DNA from: Lepeophtheirus salmonis
Taxonomy: Eukaryota; Arthropoda; Copepoda; Siphonostomatoida; Caligidae
Length of the DNA stretch: 64,000 bases
Direction: 5' to 3'
Assembly (NCBI RefSeq): GCF_016086655.4
Contig: NC_052140.2
Span: 372,001 to 436,000, forward strand
Position 1 is the stretch's first letter, and each line of letters begins with the position of its first letter. Below, piece by piece: positions 61,130 to 64,000 of this stretch. The notes beneath the pieces were generated by a model. It did not search any database and was not told the DNA's origin. It worked only from the letters and a program-made list of their open reading frames with translations. The position numbers were made by a program, and so were the translations under genes.

Positions 61130-62129
61130 CTAACGAAGTAAATCCGGTAAATGTCCACTCGACTCCTCTATGATACGAATTTGATTTCCTTTTATAGTGG
61201 CTACTTCCTCATTATTTCCTTGATTCCCTGGAGAAGAGGAACTGGGAGGAGGATCCGAAGCAGTAGCAACCTGACGTGGTGCATGATCCACTTCCTCTTC
61301 CGTCACCTCTTGAAAACGCCCCTCTAACCCCGACCTTCTTCTAATCCTCCGTACACGACTAAGAGATTCTTCTCGCTGAGGTGGTTCATTGGAGGATGCT
61401 GTTACTCCCTCATTCATTAAATCCTCATTGATGAGTCGTTTTCTTTCTTTGGCCATAGAGACTCTTAGATTTTCTTCGAAATGATAGCGGCACAGCTTAA
61501 CACTTGAGAAGAGGAAAAGACCAAACCAAGTGGTAAAGCACATCCAGATGCCAAATTGTGCAGTGAACATCTGTAGGAAAAAGCCTGAAGAGTCAATAGC
61601 GTCCTTTTTGTCTATGTCATTTCCAGTAGCATCAGAGCACTTTTCGAATCGCAGAGTTATTTCGTCACACCAGACTTTGAAGCCTAGGGAAATGGAAGAA
61701 AGAGGAAATAGAAGGCGTGATTATAAATATGAGATTTGCCTACGTACCCAGAGTGACAAAAAGGGCTGCAGCCAGTGTGAGGCCAGCCATAAGAGCACCG
61801 AGGATCACGTCAATAAAAGCTGAGAAAAAGGAGGAGTCCTTTGCTCTAAATGCAAACTTGGAGAGTCGAAAGATTTGAAAGGAGGAGAGTGCAAAAGTGA
61901 TGACAGCCACAAATATAACGTAGTTGCAGTAGGCTTGGGATGCCCAATCCACTAGAAATTGCCCATCTTCCTCCTGCCAGACTCCTGTGCTAAATAGCAG
62001 ACAATGTCCTTTGAACTGATCCTGATGGAGACTCATGGGAATGACAATGCAGAGAGAAAGGATCCAGGAGGCGCAGTACAAACCGATCTGCACGAGAAGA
62101 ACCGCGTTGTTCAGTATTCGGAGCGCCAT
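61130..62129 (-). CDS. TMEM179: TMEM179-like four-pass membrane protein, two exons
   Basis: Exon 1 is 62129-61748 and exon 2 is 61683-61130, separated by a 64-bp intron with donor GTACGT and acceptor CCCTAG. Joining them completes a Gly codon and gives 311 residues. The start ATG is the first in frame and sits in a good context (AAGATGG). Four hydrophobic segments are visible at about residues 8-31, 68-88, 104-128 and 169-190. As in vertebrate TMEM179, a conserved GHCLLFSTGVW follows the first segment, SSFFSAF precedes the third, VWCDEIT follows it, and AQFGIW opens the fourth. The roughly 120-residue polar tail, rich in Glu, Arg, Ser and Pro, is longer than in human TMEM179 (about 233 residues in total). 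The family's biochemical role is not established. The family assignment is strong and the splice model follows directly from the sequence. Confidence 0.9.
61684..61747 (-). other. 64-bp intron of the TMEM179 gene
   Basis: The intron starts with GTACGT and ends with a pyrimidine-containing tract and TAG. Removing it restores a reading frame that continues the TMEM179 alignment through the Gly-Phe-Lys-Val-Trp junction. Confidence 0.88.
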
Positions 62130-62400
62130 CTTGCCTGATCAGAGCTCAAAACTAGAGTGAACTTTGTACAGCTAGAGAGAGAGACAGAGAGATCCTCCGC
62201 CGATTTACTGGATGCTAAGAAAATAATAATTGCCAATGTTTTAGGAATAAGATTCTCAGATGATTGAATGCAATGGTTAATGTGAAGGAAAGAGGGGGAG
62301 GAGACTGCTCAATATTGAGCTGCCCCAGCTTACTTACTAGCAGAAAGAAAGGGAGAGTGACAAGTCTGACGTCAGGTGGATTTTACTTTATTTTTTACTC
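62130..62400 (-). promoter_or_regulatory. Upstream region and 5' leader of TMEM179
   Basis: GC-richer than its surroundings, with a purine-rich tract (GAGAGAGAGACAGAGAGATC) near 62172-62192 and AAGAAAGGGAGAG near 62345. Likely holds the leader and core promoter; no clear TATA position. Confidence 0.35.
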
Positions 62401-63181
62401 ATTTCATTAATCATATATATCAACGTCATTCACATCATCCGGCCTTATGTCTTTTTTATTCACTCGCAACCTCAATTGACAAAAGGGGACAGGCACAATT
62501 TAAAAAAATATACATAATATCCCTTTTATGGGTTGGTTCATTAATCAATATATGTAAATAATTTAGATATTACTTTATCGACGGATATTATTATATACAA
62601 TTTACATTGAATGAAAGTCCTTGATTTATCTAGATGAATATCCAATGTAATACCCTTTTTGAGCTAATGTAGAGTCAACAGCTTTAATTCGTTGGAAAAT
62701 CAGGTCCATCAAGAATAACATTTGATATTTCAAGTACATAAGGATCTTGTACCAACACGATCTGAAGTTGATACTTTTTTTTTAGAAGGACAGATTCATC
62801 AGTTAAAATAATTCATTCAATAATTTTTTTGAATATTTACGTAAGAAAACCCTTTAACACAAATCTACTTTGATTTTAAATTGTATACGTTCAGTCAAAA
62901 ACATTTTTTGGGGGATTTCAAATGTATTCCTTAAATGAAAGGGTTGCTTAAAATACCACGTGATATCAATATACAATTACAACTACGAGAAATGTGATTA
63001 CCAAAGGAGATTTATCAGGTTGCGTGATTTGAGCTTGTGTTCCTCCAAATAGTATTAAAACATATTAGTTTTGCCTTTGAAAAAGTGCAAACATTCAGGA
63101 CTTGACCTACCAATACATGATTTTGGATTAGGGTATGAACGAAATTCTATATTCAATATACATCGCAAGAAACGTAGCTAC

Positions 63182-63364
63182 ATGTCAGAATGCAAACCAG
63201 GACTTATCCCCATCTTCATTGGATGCACAGACTGTGAATCGATACGATGCGCTCTTCTCTCCCTGGGACTTGTTTTACTCTTAGTCCTAATCTTTATTCT
63301 CTTCATTTGTATAGTCACCTACTACTACAAGAAAGGATCAAAAGAGTACCACAAACGATCTTGA
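63182..63364 (+). CDS. Candidate 60-residue single-pass membrane protein
   Basis: The first in-frame ATG, at 63182, gives 60 residues: a short Cys-containing N-terminal part (Cys 4, 12, 15 and 23), one strong hydrophobic segment at about residues 24-47, and a basic tail ending KGSKEYHKRS. The frame stays open upstream to about 63059 without an ATG, so it could instead be a final exon beginning after an AG near 63068 or 63104. It is convergent with the sphingomyelin-synthase exon, about 250 bp away. I recognise no family. The clean membrane-protein layout in a gene-rich stretch supports a real gene, but single-species evidence is weak. Confidence 0.42.
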   Translation: MSECKPGLIPIFIGCTDCESIRCALLSLGLVLLLVLIFILFICIVTYYYKKGSKEYHKRS

Positions 63365-63611
63365 GAGTCAATGCAGTCCATTTTATTTCATTATTATACT
63401 AATTGTTAATCATTTTTTATATATAATTAAAACAACGGGATGATTTTTTTTAAAAGACTAAATAACTTTTTAAGATATAACAAAAATAGAGATTCTTCAT
63501 AGATATAAACAAGTGTGTAGCAAAAACGACGTATGAATTAGATATAAATAGAACTAACAATGGATTAGTGTACTCATATAATTTAAATGGATTAGAAGTT
63601 CATTACAACAA

Positions 63612-63979
63612 CTAATGACTCGAAGAAGTGGACACCCGGCGATAGAGACCCAACATCCACTTAGGCCGAAGAAAAGGAAGTGAATAGATGTTTGGAAGAG
63701 GCCCAGAGTGTACATTTCTCTCAAAATACGAGAGCAATCTCCACCACCAAATTTTTTCAAATCGATTGAAAGAACGATCCGGTCCTAAAGCTTGACTTGA
63801 CCGTTTGAGCGAGTCAAAGTAAGCTATGGAATGATAGAGCCAAAACAGCCTTGTTGTTATATAATATGCAATGATCACATCAATTGAATAATGCCCTCGA
63901 GCTAACATAAGCATTACAATTGCAGTAACGGCGAGCAACCAAACTAGGTAGTGAAATAAATACCATCGACGATCCGTAT
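63612..63979 (-). CDS. Sphingomyelin synthase family protein, C-terminal exon (partial)
   Basis: This is the last coding exon of a PAP2-type phosphotransferase of the SMS/SMSr family. These multipass Golgi, ER or plasma-membrane enzymes transfer a phospholipid head group to ceramide. The exon opens after an acceptor (TTTTCCAG) in phase 1 and encodes about 121 residues plus a split codon. A transmembrane helix (WLLAVTAIVMLMLA) is followed by RGHYSIDVIIAYYITTRLFW, which carries the conserved His and Asp of the last catalytic motif (H-Y-S-I-D). Then come LYHSIA and a tail with WWWRLLSYFERNV, matching the family C terminus. Sequence alone does not separate SMS1/SMS2 from the SMSr (SAMD8) type. 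Upstream exons with the other catalytic His lie beyond position 64,000. Confidence 0.9.
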
Positions 63980-64000
63980 CTGGAAAATATAGTAATCACA

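Noticed and set aside
61530..61823. 97-codon plus-strand frame
   Set aside because: Antisense to both TMEM179 exons and their intron.

Overview
The window is AT-rich animal nuclear DNA (long A/T runs, introns with GT-AG ends, metazoan gene families). It is densely filled with decayed Tc1/mariner-type transposons whose style recalls sea lice (caligid copepods such as Lepeophtheirus salmonis). The metazoan origin rests on the genes; the copepod assignment rests on recognising the repeat families and is inference.

Positions 1-54,000 hold no host gene I can defend. This part is a graveyard of mobile elements: (i) eight copies of one Tc1-like family (14.3, 17.3, 20.1, 22.5, 23.5, 32.1, 46.4+50.7 and 54.7 kb), most of which lost the same central catalytic part of the transposase; (ii) other Tc1/mariner relics at about 1.1, 4.4, 6.0, 8.4, 11.5, 12.7, 21.7, 22.2, 26.3, 28.1, 33.3, 35.1, 42.3 and perhaps 53.9 kb; (iii) a 3.77 kb transposon with ~235 bp terminal inverted repeats (46,903-50,672) inserted inside one Tc1 copy; (iv) small hAT-like elements whose ends read TAGTGTTGT/ACAACACTA with roughly 8-bp duplicated flanks; (v) a decayed hAT transposase tail (53.6 kb), a retroelement gag-like relic (59.2-59.5 kb), and open frames of widespread repeat-encoded proteins of unknown function (37.2-38.2 and 42.8-43.3 kb); (vi) two unnamed dispersed repeat families, called R1 and R2 here.

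Host genes cluster in the last 10 kb, mostly on the minus strand. A secreted multidomain gene can be assembled from exons at 60,156-59,853 (signal peptide plus PAN/apple-like domain), 58,390-58,142 (second PAN/apple-like domain) and probably 54,523-54,302 (thrombospondin type-1 repeat); all junctions are in phase 1. Next is a two-exon TMEM179 orthologue (62,129-61,130) with a 64-bp intron. At the right edge is the last coding exon of a sphingomyelin-synthase-family enzyme (63,979-63,612), whose upstream exons lie beyond the window. A possible 60-residue single-pass membrane protein lies on the plus strand at 63,182-63,364, convergent with that exon.

The most notable observations are the uniformly core-deleted Tc1 family, the unclassified nested long-TIR transposon with a perfect 17-bp hairpin inside it, the split PAN-PAN-TSP1 gene with repeats in its introns, and a mariner copy whose two halves face each other.
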